Part shown: in pieces, positions 1-8,640 of the stretch
Layout of the letters: every line of letters begins with the position of its first letter
Numbering within the stretch: the first letter of the stretch is position 1
Source of the DNA: Bacillota bacterium
GTDB taxonomy: Bacteria; Bacillota; Clostridia; Clostridiales; Clostridiaceae
NCBI GenBank assembly: GCA_023399035.1
Contig: JAEWQX010000190.1
Location: 1 to 33,901, forward strand
Direction: 5' to 3'
DNA length: 33,901 nt
Translations under genes and position numbers: made by a program
Notes under the pieces: model-generated
What the model was told of the DNA's origin: nothing
Seen by the model: the letters and a program-made list of their open reading frames with translations, nothing else
Databases searched by the model: none

Positions 1-582
1 AAAACAGAGGAAGTTGTAACAAGCAATTTGCTAAAAGGATCAGATTTAAAGAAAATATATGAAATTTCTAAGGAACTTGATATAAATATTCATGCATTTT
101 CATTAAAGGAAGGTTTAATTACTCCTAAAATGAGTCAGTATACTCAACATGAATGTGATATAAATGGAATAGAAGCTGTTATTAAAGATTTTAATGAGAT
201 TAATGATGATGAAGATATAGTTAAAGTTATGATGATCGACCCTCAGGAAAAGCTTGATTCAGCAATAGCAAAGCTCCCAAAGGATTTATATGATAAATAC
301 AGTGTATTTAAAAGTGCACCTTTCTTTTTAGAATTTACAAATAAAGAAGTTGATAAAGGAAAGGGATTAAAAAAACTAGGAGAATATTTAGGAATAAAGC
401 AGGAAGAAATTATAGCATGTGGTGATGCTGGAAATGACTTATCTATGGTTAAGTATGCAGGCTTAGGTGTTGCAATGGAGAATGCAACTGATGATGTTAA
501 AGAGGCAGCAGATTATATAACTCTATCTAATGATGAAGATGGAATAGCCCATGTTGTAAATAAATTTATTTTGAATGCATAA
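1..582 (+). CDS. Cof-type HAD-superfamily phosphatase, 3' part
   Basis: The reading frame is open to the first base, so the gene begins upstream of the window; the visible part is 193 residues. The C-terminal half carries HAD motif IV as GDAGNDLSM, preceded by KGKGLKKL, which supplies the motif III lysine region. This is the usual end of Cof/YidA-like (HAD-IIB) sugar-phosphate or nucleotide-phosphate phosphatases, which act in the cytoplasm and need Mg2+. The nucleophile Asp motif lies outside the window. The substrate cannot be told from sequence. A strong hairpin terminator follows 21 bases after the stop. Confidence 0.88.
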   Translation, partial: KTEEVVTSNLLKGSDLKKIYEISKELDINIHAFSLKEGLITPKMSQYTQHECDINGIEAVIKDFNEINDDEDIVKVMMIDPQEKLDSAIAKLPKDLYDKYSVFKSAPFFLEFTNKEVDKGKGLKKLGEYLGIKQEEIIACGDAGNDLSMVKYAGLGVAMENATDDVKEAADYITLSNDEDGIAHVVNKFILNA

Positions 583-603
583 TAGGTTATAACAAATTAT
601 ACG

Positions 604-660
604 ATGATACCCCATTACAATATATTTTTATTAATATATTGTAATGGGGTATCATCATTT
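604..660 (+). terminator. Hairpin terminator after the HAD phosphatase
   Basis: Perfect 22-bp inverted repeat (604-625 with 634-655) around an 8-base loop, containing CCCC/GGGG and followed by a short T stretch. It closes the HAD gene and may also stop the convergent gene at 763-1197. Confidence 0.85.
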
Positions 661-762
661 TGCTTAAATTATTTGAAACAAAATAATCTTTTGAAAAAGC
701 TTATATGTTCTTGTTCTTTAGCTATTTCATTTTGTACGTAATATGCTTTATAGATAATATCT

Positions 763-1197
763 TTAGTTTTTTTCAATTTGATTCGATAACTTAATTTCCA
801 GTTCATTAAGTTGTTTGGATTGTTCTTCTGAAATTATTTTTACAAAATCTTTAATAGATGCAGTTGTTGATTCTTTAATAAAAGTTTCATCATTATCTAA
901 GGATAATTTATCACAATAATCATGAATTTGTTTTATAGACATACCTTTATTTTTTAATTTCACAAGAAATTCCAGTTTGTCTAAGTCAGCATTAGTATAA
1001 CGGAATTGTTTGTTTACAATTTCGATTTTTAAAATATCATCAAAAATATTAGTATAATATCTAATCTTGCTGTCATCTTCATTTAGCAATGCAGCAACTT
1101 GTGATAATGTGTAATAAGGCATGTCCCCTCTCTTGGTACTTTTAAATTCTATAATGTTCTCATCTACAACATTAATAAAATTATCATTATTCTTCAT
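763..1197 (-). CDS. MerR-like HTH / coiled-coil protein, TubY-like
   Basis: A 144-residue protein. Residues about 28-75 form a MerR-type winged helix (YYTLSQVAALLNEDDSKIRYY, then a wing ending near FRYTNADLDKLEF), followed by a helical segment (KNKGMSIKQIHDYCDKL). From about 110 to the end the sequence is charged and heptad-like, so probably coiled coil; there is no effector-binding domain. The start has a good upstream AGGGGGA site. It is divergent from a tubulin/FtsZ-family GTPase starting 159 bases away. Known: the Clostridium botulinum phage c-st TubZ partition system includes TubY, an HTH plus coiled-coil regulator. I infer this is a TubY-like partner; an ordinary MerR-family regulator is the alternative. 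Confidence 0.7.
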   Translation of the reverse strand: MKNNDNFINVVDENIIEFKSTKRGDMPYYTLSQVAALLNEDDSKIRYYTNIFDDILKIEIVNKQFRYTNADLDKLEFLVKLKNKGMSIKQIHDYCDKLSLDNDETFIKESTTASIKDFVKIISEEQSKQLNELEIKLSNQIEKN

Positions 1198-1356
1198 ACT
1201 CTAAAATCCCCCTAATATTCAACTATCTCTATATTTACGTCAAAAAAACTTTAAAAGCGACAAATTATATTATAAAATGATAGTATGGTAAAAATTATAA
1301 CAAATATATAATAATATATAAATAGATTAATTTGTAGAAAAATAAGGAGAGTTTAT

Positions 1357-2397
1357 ATGGAAAAAAGTAAGATGTTATTAATTGGATTAGGACAGGGTGC
1401 TGGAAATATAGTAGACGGGTTGTTAAGTAAGAACAAAAGATATAATGGGTTATTTTTTAATAGCAGTGTATTTGATATTAAACCATTAAAAATGCTGTAA
1501 TGGATAAAAACGTATATCTATATCCTGGCACTGATGGATCTGGAAGAGATAGAAACAAATCCAAGGAAATGATAAAAGATAATATCAATGCTATAGGAAC
1601 ATTACTTAGAAAATATCCACAAACAGAGTCAGTTGTAATATTTTCTACAATGGCAGGTGGGACAGGCTCTGGTGCAATAAAAACTTTTATACAAATAGTT
1701 AAGGCTGCAATTCCTTCAACAAAGATAAATGTTGTAGGTATATTACCTAGTTTAAAAGAAGATGAGCTTGCATTTAAGAACACAATTGAATGCTGGAATG
1801 ATATTAACAGTGTTATGGATTTAATCAATGATGTTAAATTTGTAGATAATAACAAAAGAAATACATATAAAGAGATAAATAAGGAAGTTGTTGATAGTTT
1901 AGATTTATCTTACAATATAATAGGAATTCATCCAGATGGAAACATTGATAATAAGGATTCATTCAGAATAAATACAGCTGATGGAACAGGACTTATTTTA
2001 AAATTATATGATGGTGTAAAAGATGCAAGAACAGCAGTAGACCTGGCTATAGAAAATAGTGTTTTTGTACAGCCTGATACATATGATTGTGATTATCTTG
2101 GAATAAATCTTAAAATAGATGGATATGATGCAAATGAAGTTGCTAAATGCTTTGAGGTATATAAAAGCACATATAACATATAATAATACTCATAATATAG
2201 TAGTATTAGGTGGATGTGAAACACCAGTAGAAGCAATAAAACTTATTAAAATGTCACTGGATGAAAAAAATAGAAGAAAATCAGCAAGAAGCAAAAAGAG
2301 AAGTGTAATGATAAACATAGATGAGAATAAAGAAGAAAATATGATTGACGACAATGTAGGATTAGATGCATTACTTGAAGAAGATTTTCGATTTTAA
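1357..2397 (+). pseudogene. TubZ-like tubulin/FtsZ-family GTPase, broken by two frameshifts
   Basis: Three frames join into one protein of about 346 residues. Frame A (ATG 1357, site AAGGAGAG) gives MEKSKMLLIGLGQGAGN..., a tubulin-type nucleotide-binding start, and stops at 1498-1500. Frame B (from about 1491 to 2183) carries the tubulin signature GGTGSG and later NLKIDGYDANEV, the place of the catalytic T7-like loop. Frame C (about 2163-2397) supplies the C-terminal end (NIVVLGGCETPVEAIKL) and a basic then acidic tail. One base is missing near 1488-1492 (an A-run) and one is extra near 2163-2166 (another A-run), so the shifts cancel. The family makes GTP-dependent filaments; TubZ members move plasmid or phage DNA. 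It may be a decayed gene or an assembly error. The divergent HTH/coiled-coil gene supports the TubZ reading over FtsZ. Confidence 0.75.
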
Positions 2398-2417
2398 ATA
2401 AAAAATACTTAACAAAG

Positions 2418-2460
2418 AAACTCTAACAAATATTTAATTATTTAGTTGGAGTTTTTGTTT
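2418..2460 (+). terminator. Terminator after the tubulin-like gene
   Basis: Stem of 10 bp with one G-U pair (2418-2427 with 2445-2454), then TTTTGTTTT. It closes the tubulin-like gene. Confidence 0.75.
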
Positions 2461-2505
2461 TAGAAAATATAATAAGATTTAAAAATATGAAATAAAAAAC
2501 ATTTA

Positions 2506-2520
2506 TTTTACACAGTAAAA
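2506..2520. promoter_or_regulatory. Palindrome upstream of nox, possible operator
   Basis: TTTTAC-ACA-GTAAAA, with perfect 6-base arms and further AT-rich symmetry on both sides, about 97 bases before the nox start. It could be an operator for a redox or peroxide regulator, but it does not match a PerR or Rex consensus I can recall. AT-rich sequence makes chance palindromes common. Confidence 0.3.
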
Positions 2521-2616
2521 ATAAATTATAGTAGGAAAGTTAAGAGTATACAAATAATTTCTATGCAAATAATATAAATATGAAGATTTTATGTTTTGCA
2601 TAGAGGAGGAATTGGA

Positions 2617-3948
2617 GTGAAAGTAATTGTAATAGGATGTACACATGCAGGAACAGCGGCTATTGTAAAATTGAAAGAATTACATCCCGATTATGAAATT
2701 GTTGTATATGAAAAAAATGATAATGTTTCATTTTTATCATGTGGTATAGCTTTAAGTGTTGGTGGTGTAGTTACAGAACCAGAAAAATTATTTTATAATT
2801 CCCCAGAAAATTTATCTAATCTTGGTATAAAAACAAACATGAATCATGAAGTTACCAATATAGATTTTGATGATAAAAAAATAAAGGTAAGAATACTTGA
2901 AAGTGGAGAAGAATTTGAAGATAATTACGATAAACTCATATTGACGTTTGGATCATGGCCAGTTGTTCCTAGATTTGAAGGCGGAGATCTTGGTAATATA
3001 TTATTATGTAAGAATTATGACCATGCAAAAAATATAATTGCTAAGAGTCATGATGCTAAAAAGGTAGTAGTTATAGGAGCAGGATACATAGGTGTAGAAC
3101 TTGTTGAAGCATTTGAAATGAAAGGCAAAGATGTAACTCTGATAGATACTGCAGAGAGAATCATGTCTAAATATTTAGATAAAGAATTTACTGATATTGC
3201 GGAAGATGAATTTAGAAGCCATGGAATTAAACTTGTACTTGGAGAAAGAGTACAAAAATTTGATGGAAATGGAATGGTTTCAAAGGTTGTTACTGATAAA
3301 GGTGAATATGAATGTGATCTTGTTATCCTATGTATAGGATTCGTTCCTAATAATATGCTTGTAAAAGATAAGATTAAAACATTGGAAAATGGTGCTATAG
3401 TAATAGATGAATATATGAGAACAAGCATAAAGGATGTGTTTGCTGCAGGAGACTGCTGCAGTGTTATTTATAATCCTGCGGAAGATATAAGATATATACC
3501 TCTTGCAACAAATGCAGTAAGAATGGGAACTTTGGTTGCAATTAATATAAATGAACCCAAAATAAAATATATGGGAACACAAGGTACATCAGGAATCAAG
3601 ATATATGATCAATGTATAGCTTCTACTGGTCTTACAGAAGAAGGTGCAAAAATGACTACAAAGTATAATATTGACTCAGTATTGGTAACTGATAATTATA
3701 GACCTGAGTTTATGCCTACTTACGAACCTGTTACATTAAAAATAGTATTTGATAAGGATTCAAGGAGAATACTTGGAGGTCAGATAATTTCTAAAATTGA
3801 TCTTACACAATTCATGAATACATTATCTGTGGTAATTCAAAATAGAATGACAATTGAAGAACTAGCAATGACAGACTTCTTCTTCCAGCCACATTTCAAT
3901 AAACCTTGGAGTCTGCTAAACATAGCAGCATTGCAGGCAATAAAATAA
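2617..3948 (+). CDS. nox: NADH oxidase, water-forming type (CoA-disulfide reductase family)
   Basis: A 443-residue FAD- and NAD(P)H-dependent oxidoreductase. The FAD site is at the start (VIVIGCTHAGTAA), the redox cysteine is Cys42 in SFLSCGIAL, the NAD-binding Rossmann motif is VVIGAGYIGVELVEAF near residue 150, and the second FAD motif is FAAGDCC. A C-terminal dimerisation domain completes the fold. A single active-site cysteine near 42 is typical of Nox2-type enzymes that reduce O2 to water; CoA-disulfide reductases are close relatives and cannot be excluded. In an anaerobe it would remove oxygen and recycle NAD+. I chose GTG 2617 because AGGAGG lies 7 bases before it; the in-frame TTG at 2596 has no such site. 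It appears monocistronic, with its own terminator. Confidence 0.88.
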   Translation: MKVIVIGCTHAGTAAIVKLKELHPDYEIVVYEKNDNVSFLSCGIALSVGGVVTEPEKLFYNSPENLSNLGIKTNMNHEVTNIDFDDKKIKVRILESGEEFEDNYDKLILTFGSWPVVPRFEGGDLGNILLCKNYDHAKNIIAKSHDAKKVVVIGAGYIGVELVEAFEMKGKDVTLIDTAERIMSKYLDKEFTDIAEDEFRSHGIKLVLGERVQKFDGNGMVSKVVTDKGEYECDLVILCIGFVPNNMLVKDKIKTLENGAIVIDEYMRTSIKDVFAAGDCCSVIYNPAEDIRYIPLATNAVRMGTLVAININEPKIKYMGTQGTSGIKIYDQCIASTGLTEEGAKMTTKYNIDSVLVTDNYRPEFMPTYEPVTLKIVFDKDSRRILGGQIISKIDLTQFMNTLSVVIQNRMTIEELAMTDFFFQPHFNKPWSLLNIAALQAIK

Positions 3949-3960
3949 AGAATTTAAGTT

Positions 3961-4003
3961 CAGCATATATACTTTTATTAATATATATGCTGTTTATTTT
4001 TTG
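3961..4003 (+). terminator. Terminator after nox
   Basis: Stem of 11 bp (3961-3971 with 3982-3992), 10-base loop, followed by a T-rich tail. Confidence 0.85.
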
Positions 4004-4069
4004 TTTAAGTCAATATAAAGAACATATCCTTATAGTTGGAAAATAATGTTTAAATGTGATAAGATATAT

Positions 4070-4075
4070 TATAAT
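4070..4075 (+). promoter_or_regulatory. Candidate -10 box for the small peptide operon
   Basis: TATAAT lies 41 bases upstream of the peptide start, between the nox terminator and the peptide ribosome binding site. The -35 is weak (TGTTTA near 4047-4052), so the call rests mostly on the -10 and position. Confidence 0.4.
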
Positions 4076-4116
4076 TATATGATGTAATGAAGCACTATTT
4101 GAGGGGAGTGTTTGAA

Positions 4117-4254
4117 ATGAATTTTGAATTGATAGAAATAGATAACAGCACAGAAAATAATGCATGTTTTCCTGACTTTTTTGATGACTGCAATCCGACT
4201 AATGATGAAGACTGTATGCCTAATGGGTATCCAGATCCAGATGACGGGGAATAA
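4117..4254 (+). CDS. Putative RiPP precursor peptide with three C-x-P-x4-D octads
   Basis: A 45-residue acidic peptide with a good GAGGGGAG site 7 bases before ATG. Residues 1-16 (MNFELIEIDNSTENNA) look like a leader. From Cys17 the core repeats every eight residues: CFPDFFDD, CNPTNDED and CMPNGYPD, then a short acidic tail. Each octad has Cys at 1, Pro at 3 and Asp at 8; there are no other cysteines. A radical SAM/SPASM maturase with an N-terminal peptide-binding-like domain starts 9 bases after its stop. Such pairs make sactipeptides or ranthipeptides, where the enzyme links Cys sulfur to a carbon of another residue; Asp/Glu acceptors are known for the PapB type. That the octad Asp is the acceptor here is inference. 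With only three cysteines it is not SCIFF. Confidence 0.75.
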   Translation: MNFELIEIDNSTENNACFPDFFDDCNPTNDEDCMPNGYPDPDDGE

Positions 4255-4263
4255 TTATAGTCT

Positions 4264-5533
4264 ATGGGCACATATGTAGGTCTTAGGGAAAATATAGTAT
4301 TGGTTAATGGTGCAAAAAGAGGCTTAATTCAGGATTTACATAAGAAAAAGATTTATTCTATAGATGAATTATCAAAGAAGTACCTTAATGAACTTCTAAG
4401 TGGTTCATCTTTAAATAATATATTATTTAATATGGATGAGAATATAGCAGAGGAATTTAAAAATTATCTTGATGATTTAAAAGAAAAGGAATTGATTTAT
4501 TATTCAGATAATAAAACTGCAGGAAGTTCAATTAGTAAAGAAAAATTAGTAAGAACTGATCTTAAATCAGTATGGCTTGAACTGCGAAGGGCCTGTAATT
4601 TAAACTGCTGCCATTGTTATTTAGATTCTAGTATTGAAAGTGATTCCAATTTAAATATCCTTACATTGAAAGAATGGATTTCATTAATAGATGAACTTGA
4701 ATCATATTCTCTTGAAAGAATAATATTGATTGGCGGGGAGCCGCTTCTATTTGATAATATAAATAAACTCATAGAATATATAAGAAAAAAATTTAAATCT
4801 ATAGAAGTGATTTTGTATTCTAATCTCACTTTATTAAATAACAGCAATATTGACTGTATACGAAAAAATAATGTAAAAGTAATTACATCAATCTATTCAA
4901 ATATTCCAAAAGTACACGATATAATAACGAGGAGAAAAGGTAGTTTTTTATAAGACAGTAGCAAGCATAAAAAAATTAAGAGATTTAAATGTATATGTAA
5001 AAGCAAATACTACTATATCAAAATATAACATAGACAATATTTATGATATAGGAGAATTTACATATAAATTGACAGGAATACGTGGAAAGTTTGATATAGT
5101 AAGGGATGTAGGAAGTTCAAAAAAAGATCTGGTACCAAAGATATTAAATGAAAAATTATCAAGGGTAAGAAAAAAAGCAAAATTTAAGGGGATAAACAAA
5201 AAAGAGTTCATAAAGAACTATTCTGGGAATACGTGCTGGCAGGGAAAATTAAATATTACATGTGATGGTAAAATTGGTCCATGCATAATGGGAAATAATT
5301 ATGTAAATACTGAGTACAATATTAGAACTCATAATTTAATTGAAATTATAGAAGATTATATTATTCCTGAATTTTGGATCATATCTAAGGATTATATAGA
5401 TGAATGCAGAGATTGTGAATACAGGTATGTGTGCAGTGACTGCAGGCCTGTATGTTCAGAAAAAGGCAATATATATGCAAAAGGTGGGCTTTGTACATAT
5501 AATCCTTATCTTGGTGTTTGGGGAAATTTATAA
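4264..5533 (+). pseudogene. Radical SAM/SPASM peptide maturase, one frameshift
   Basis: Two frames make one protein of about 422 residues. The first (4264-4953) has an N-terminal helix-rich region of about 85 residues resembling the RRE/PqqD-like leader-binding domain, then the radical SAM cluster motif CNLNCCHC (CxxxCxxC) and IGGEPLL. The second frame runs from about 4948 to 5533 and ends in a SPASM-type domain, with Cys in CWQGKLNITC, GPCIMGN, CRDCEYRYVCSDC, PVC and GGLC. Removing one T from the T6 run at 4944-4949 restores ...GSFYKTVASIKKL... exactly. The enzyme should modify the adjacent 45-residue peptide using SAM and Fe-S clusters in the cytoplasm. ATG 4264 has no strong site of its own and may be coupled to the peptide stop. 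The break may be real, phase-variable or an assembly error. Confidence 0.82.
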
Positions 5534-5563
5534 TTGTATTATTTTAGGGGGGAATAAACAGCT

Positions 5564-6673
5564 ATGAGGCTGGTTCCAATTGAAAATGTAAGACCTAATA
5601 CTGTATTAGGAAAGACAATATATGATATAGATGGCAAGCTTCTTTTAAGAGCTGGAGTTGTTTTAAGAGAAAATACCATAGAAAAGATAAAAGAGATAAA
5701 TATTTTATCAATATATATAGTTGATAAATACAGTAACGAGGAAATTGAAGATATTATAAAGCCGGAAATAAGGCAGAAAGCTATTATAACTATTAAAGAG
5801 GCCTTTTCTAATATAGGAAGGCTCAATAGAGGAAATCCGTTTAGAAATAGTGAAAAAGATTATACATGGCAGGAACAAAGCTATTTTTATAATATAGGAA
5901 AAATGGCAGAAAACATAATAGAGGATATATTAAACAGAAAGGATATAGTTTTGGCTTTAGTAGATATACGGAGTATGAACAACTATACCTATTCTCATTC
6001 TGTAAATGTAGCTGTTATTTCTCTTACTATAGGGATTGCACTTAAGTTTCCAAAGAAAAAATTAGAAGCATTATGTATAGGAGCTCTTATACATGATATA
6101 GGCAAGTCGCTTCTTCCAAAAAGAATGATGGATAAAGAAAGTGAGTTTACAAGTGAGGAACTTGAGCTGTTAAAGCACCATCCAAGGCTTGGATATAAAT
6201 ACTTATCAAGTACCTACAATGTAAATAGCTTAAGTAAACTAATTGTACTTCAGCATCACGAAAGACCAGACGGACTTGGGTATCCAGATGGTCTTACAGA
6301 CGAAAATATTCTGGATTTAAGCAAGATTGTCAGTATAGCTGATGCTTATGATAATCTGTCTACTGACCTTCCAGGAAAGAGGGCAATGTTTCCAAGTGAT
6401 GTTTTAGAATATTTAATGTCTAATGCAGGAACACTATTTGATTATTATTTAATAAGCGTATTCTGCAGGATTGTAATACCTTTTCCGAAGGGTACTATAG
6501 TTAAGCTGAGTACTGAGGAAATTGCCAGAGTTGAAGAAACAGTTCCTAATTTCCCGCTTAGACCTATTTTAAGAATAATAAAAGGTCCAAGAGAAAGCAG
6601 GGTAGGAAGCAGGATTTCTTTATTAGAAGAACTTTCAATAGTTATTACAGAAATAATATATGAAATGGATTAA
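5564..6673 (+). CDS. HD-GYP domain protein, probable c-di-GMP phosphodiesterase
   Basis: 369 residues, with a GGGGGGA site before ATG. An N-terminal region of about 130 residues of unknown fold is followed by an HD-GYP domain with its full ligand set: His145 (YSHSVNV), His177-Asp178 (HDIGK), His205/206 (KHHP), His231-His232 and the HHERPDGLGYP signature at 231-241, then IADAYDNLST. Proteins with this signature hydrolyse c-di-GMP to pGpG or GMP at a di- or tri-iron/Mn site. There is no signal peptide or membrane segment, so it is cytoplasmic. It begins 31 bases after the maturase stop with no terminator between them, so it may share the RiPP transcript. Confidence 0.88.
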   Translation: MRLVPIENVRPNTVLGKTIYDIDGKLLLRAGVVLRENTIEKIKEINILSIYIVDKYSNEEIEDIIKPEIRQKAIITIKEAFSNIGRLNRGNPFRNSEKDYTWQEQSYFYNIGKMAENIIEDILNRKDIVLALVDIRSMNNYTYSHSVNVAVISLTIGIALKFPKKKLEALCIGALIHDIGKSLLPKRMMDKESEFTSEELELLKHHPRLGYKYLSSTYNVNSLSKLIVLQHHERPDGLGYPDGLTDENILDLSKIVSIADAYDNLSTDLPGKRAMFPSDVLEYLMSNAGTLFDYYLISVFCRIVIPFPKGTIVKLSTEEIARVEETVPNFPLRPILRIIKGPRESRVGSRISLLEELSIVITEIIYEMD

Positions 6674-6715
6674 AAGAATAGTTTAGGAATTATAAATCCC
6701 CTAAACTATTCTTTT
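6672..6715. terminator. Bidirectional terminator between HD-GYP and ade
   Basis: Perfect 16-bp stem (6672-6687 with 6700-6715) with A and T runs at the two ends, so it can serve both the HD-GYP gene and the convergent ade. Confidence 0.9.
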
Positions 6716-6725
6716 TACATACTAT

Positions 6726-8504
6726 TTATTCTACTATATCTATAAATTTAAAATTAGTTACATCAAATAATCCTTTGTCAGTTATCTTGATTGATGGAAT
6801 AACTGGCAGTGATAAAAATGACAGAGTTAAAAATGGATTAAAGTCAATATCTGGAGCAACTATTTTTATACTGTCATGAAGATTTTTTAGTTCAGATTTA
6901 ATTTCATCATAAGACCTTTCAGTCATTAGCCCACCTATTTCAAGTTTGAGTGAAGAAAGTACTTTTCCGTTATCTACTATAATTATACCTCCGCCAAGCC
7001 TTTGCAGTTCCTTTGCAGCAAACATCATATCATTGTCACTTGTTCCTGCAATTATCAGGTTATGAGAATCATGAGCTATAGTTGTAGCAATAGCACCTGA
7101 TTTAAGATGTAGACCTTTTAATATTCCAAGGCCTATATTTCCAGTAGCTTTATGCCTTTCTATTACTGCTATCTTAACAAGGTCTTTGTTTATATCAGAT
7201 TCAAAGTTAAAAGTAACATAGTTATCTGATTTTGTCTTAATATTTAAATCATTTATATGGTATTTTAAATGGATGCTTTCAAGTTTGTTTGGTATTATTT
7301 CTATTATATTTATTTTTTGTGATGATGTTAAAGGAATAGAAACCTTAAAACTATCAGCAGATATATCTGGAAGATTTATTGAATTTTTTACTTTTAAATT
7401 TTTAACAGTATTATTAGAAGAATTATCATTTATATTTTTTAGTTCACCGTTTTCTACTGTAAGGACACCATTTTTATAGACTCTATTTATCTTAAAATTA
7501 TTTAAATCATCCAGAATGATAAAGTCTGCAATGTATCCAGGGGCAATAGCGCCCTTATTTCTCAGATTATATAAAATAGAAGTGTTAATTGATGCCATTG
7601 AGATGGCTGTTTCAGGTTTTAAGCCAAATTTTATAGCTTCGACTATTGAAGTGTTTATAGAACCATTAATAATTAAATCGTCAATATGTTTGTCATCAGT
7701 ACATAATGAGAATCTGGAGCTGTTGCTCTCATTAACAGCAGGAAGAAGTTCTTTAAGATTTTTTGCTACAGTACCTTCTCGTATTAATACATGCATTCCT
7801 CTGCACACTTTTTCAAGAGCTTCATCTTTTGAAATACATTCATGGTCTGTTGATATGTTAGCGCATCTATATGAATTTGTCATCATAGGAGTAAGACCAG
7901 CACCATGTCCATCTATAACTTTATTATTTTTTAGGGCGTCATAAAGTTTATCAATTACATCTTCGTGACAGTTGATGACACCAGGATAATTCATGACTTC
8001 AGCAAGACCTAATATTCTTTCATTTTCATATAGAGGTAAAAGATCTTTTGCAGATAGTACGGCACCTGAATTTTCAAATTCTGTTCCAGGCACACAGGAT
8101 GGAAGCATGAAATACATATCAAATGGAATATTTTCAGAAGAATCAAGCATGAACTTAATGCCTTCAAGTCCGAGTACATTGGCAATTTCATGAGGATCTG
8201 TAATTACAGAAGTAATACCGTTTAAAAGAGCAACTTTATAATATTCTGCTGGAGAAGTTAAACTAGATTCGATATGGCAGTGGGCATCGATAAGCCCAGG
8301 ACACATATATTTACCAGTTCCGTCAAATGTAATTTCACCTTGATAATCTCCTATACCAACAATATAACCGTTTTTTATACCTACAGAATCAATAAAGATA
8401 TTTTTATTAAAAACATCGATTATGTTTATGTTCTGTATCACTAAATCACACTTTATTGATTTAGTGGATGCTTTGATTTGTTCGATGAATGTTTCTTTTG
8501 TCAT
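6726..8504 (-). CDS. ade: Adenine deaminase
   Basis: 592 residues, the usual length for bacterial Ade. It converts adenine to hypoxanthine and ammonia in purine salvage. The amidohydrolase metal motif is PGLIDAHCHIESS (His75, His77), followed by GLAEVMNYPGV, DGHGAG, STDHE and CTDDKH, which hold further metal ligands and catalytic residues of this family; the C-terminal adenine deaminase domain (LGGGIIIVDNGKV and GLMTERSYDEI) is present. An AGGAGG site precedes ATG. It is transcribed from its own near-perfect promoter about 130 bases upstream, with a terminator shared with the convergent HD-GYP gene. No purine aptamer is apparent in the leader. Confidence 0.95.
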   Translation of the reverse strand: MTKETFIEQIKASTKSIKCDLVIQNINIIDVFNKNIFIDSVGIKNGYIVGIGDYQGEITFDGTGKYMCPGLIDAHCHIESSLTSPAEYYKVALLNGITSVITDPHEIANVLGLEGIKFMLDSSENIPFDMYFMLPSCVPGTEFENSGAVLSAKDLLPLYENERILGLAEVMNYPGVINCHEDVIDKLYDALKNNKVIDGHGAGLTPMMTNSYRCANISTDHECISKDEALEKVCRGMHVLIREGTVAKNLKELLPAVNESNSSRFSLCTDDKHIDDLIINGSINTSIVEAIKFGLKPETAISMASINTSILYNLRNKGAIAPGYIADFIILDDLNNFKINRVYKNGVLTVENGELKNINDNSSNNTVKNLKVKNSINLPDISADSFKVSIPLTSSQKINIIEIIPNKLESIHLKYHINDLNIKTKSDNYVTFNFESDINKDLVKIAVIERHKATGNIGLGILKGLHLKSGAIATTIAHDSHNLIIAGTSDNDMMFAAKELQRLGGGIIIVDNGKVLSSLKLEIGGLMTERSYDEIKSELKNLHDSIKIVAPDIDFNPFLTLSFLSLPVIPSIKITDKGLFDVTNFKFIDIVE

Positions 8505-8640
8505 GATAAAATCCTCCTACTAATATAGAATACTTTAACAGACAGTCAGTCTATAAAATAATGTTATATGTTATGTTACATGAGCTCATTTTATACTTAT
8601 CAGCATATATCATCGTATTCCTAAAAAAATTATTTTTTCT

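Noticed and set aside
1198..1356. tubC-like centromere iterons between the TubY-like and TubZ-like genes
   Set aside because: Only AT-rich sequence with weak partial repeats; no clear iteron.
4117..4254. SCIFF peptide
   Set aside because: Three cysteines rather than six, and an acidic octad pattern unlike SCIFF.
7516..7944. Plus-strand open frame of 142 codons inside ade
   Set aside because: It is opposite a well-supported gene, has no ribosome site and no recognisable protein features.
8505..8640. Purine riboswitch in the ade leader
   Set aside because: The conserved aptamer core and loop sequences are not found on the minus strand.
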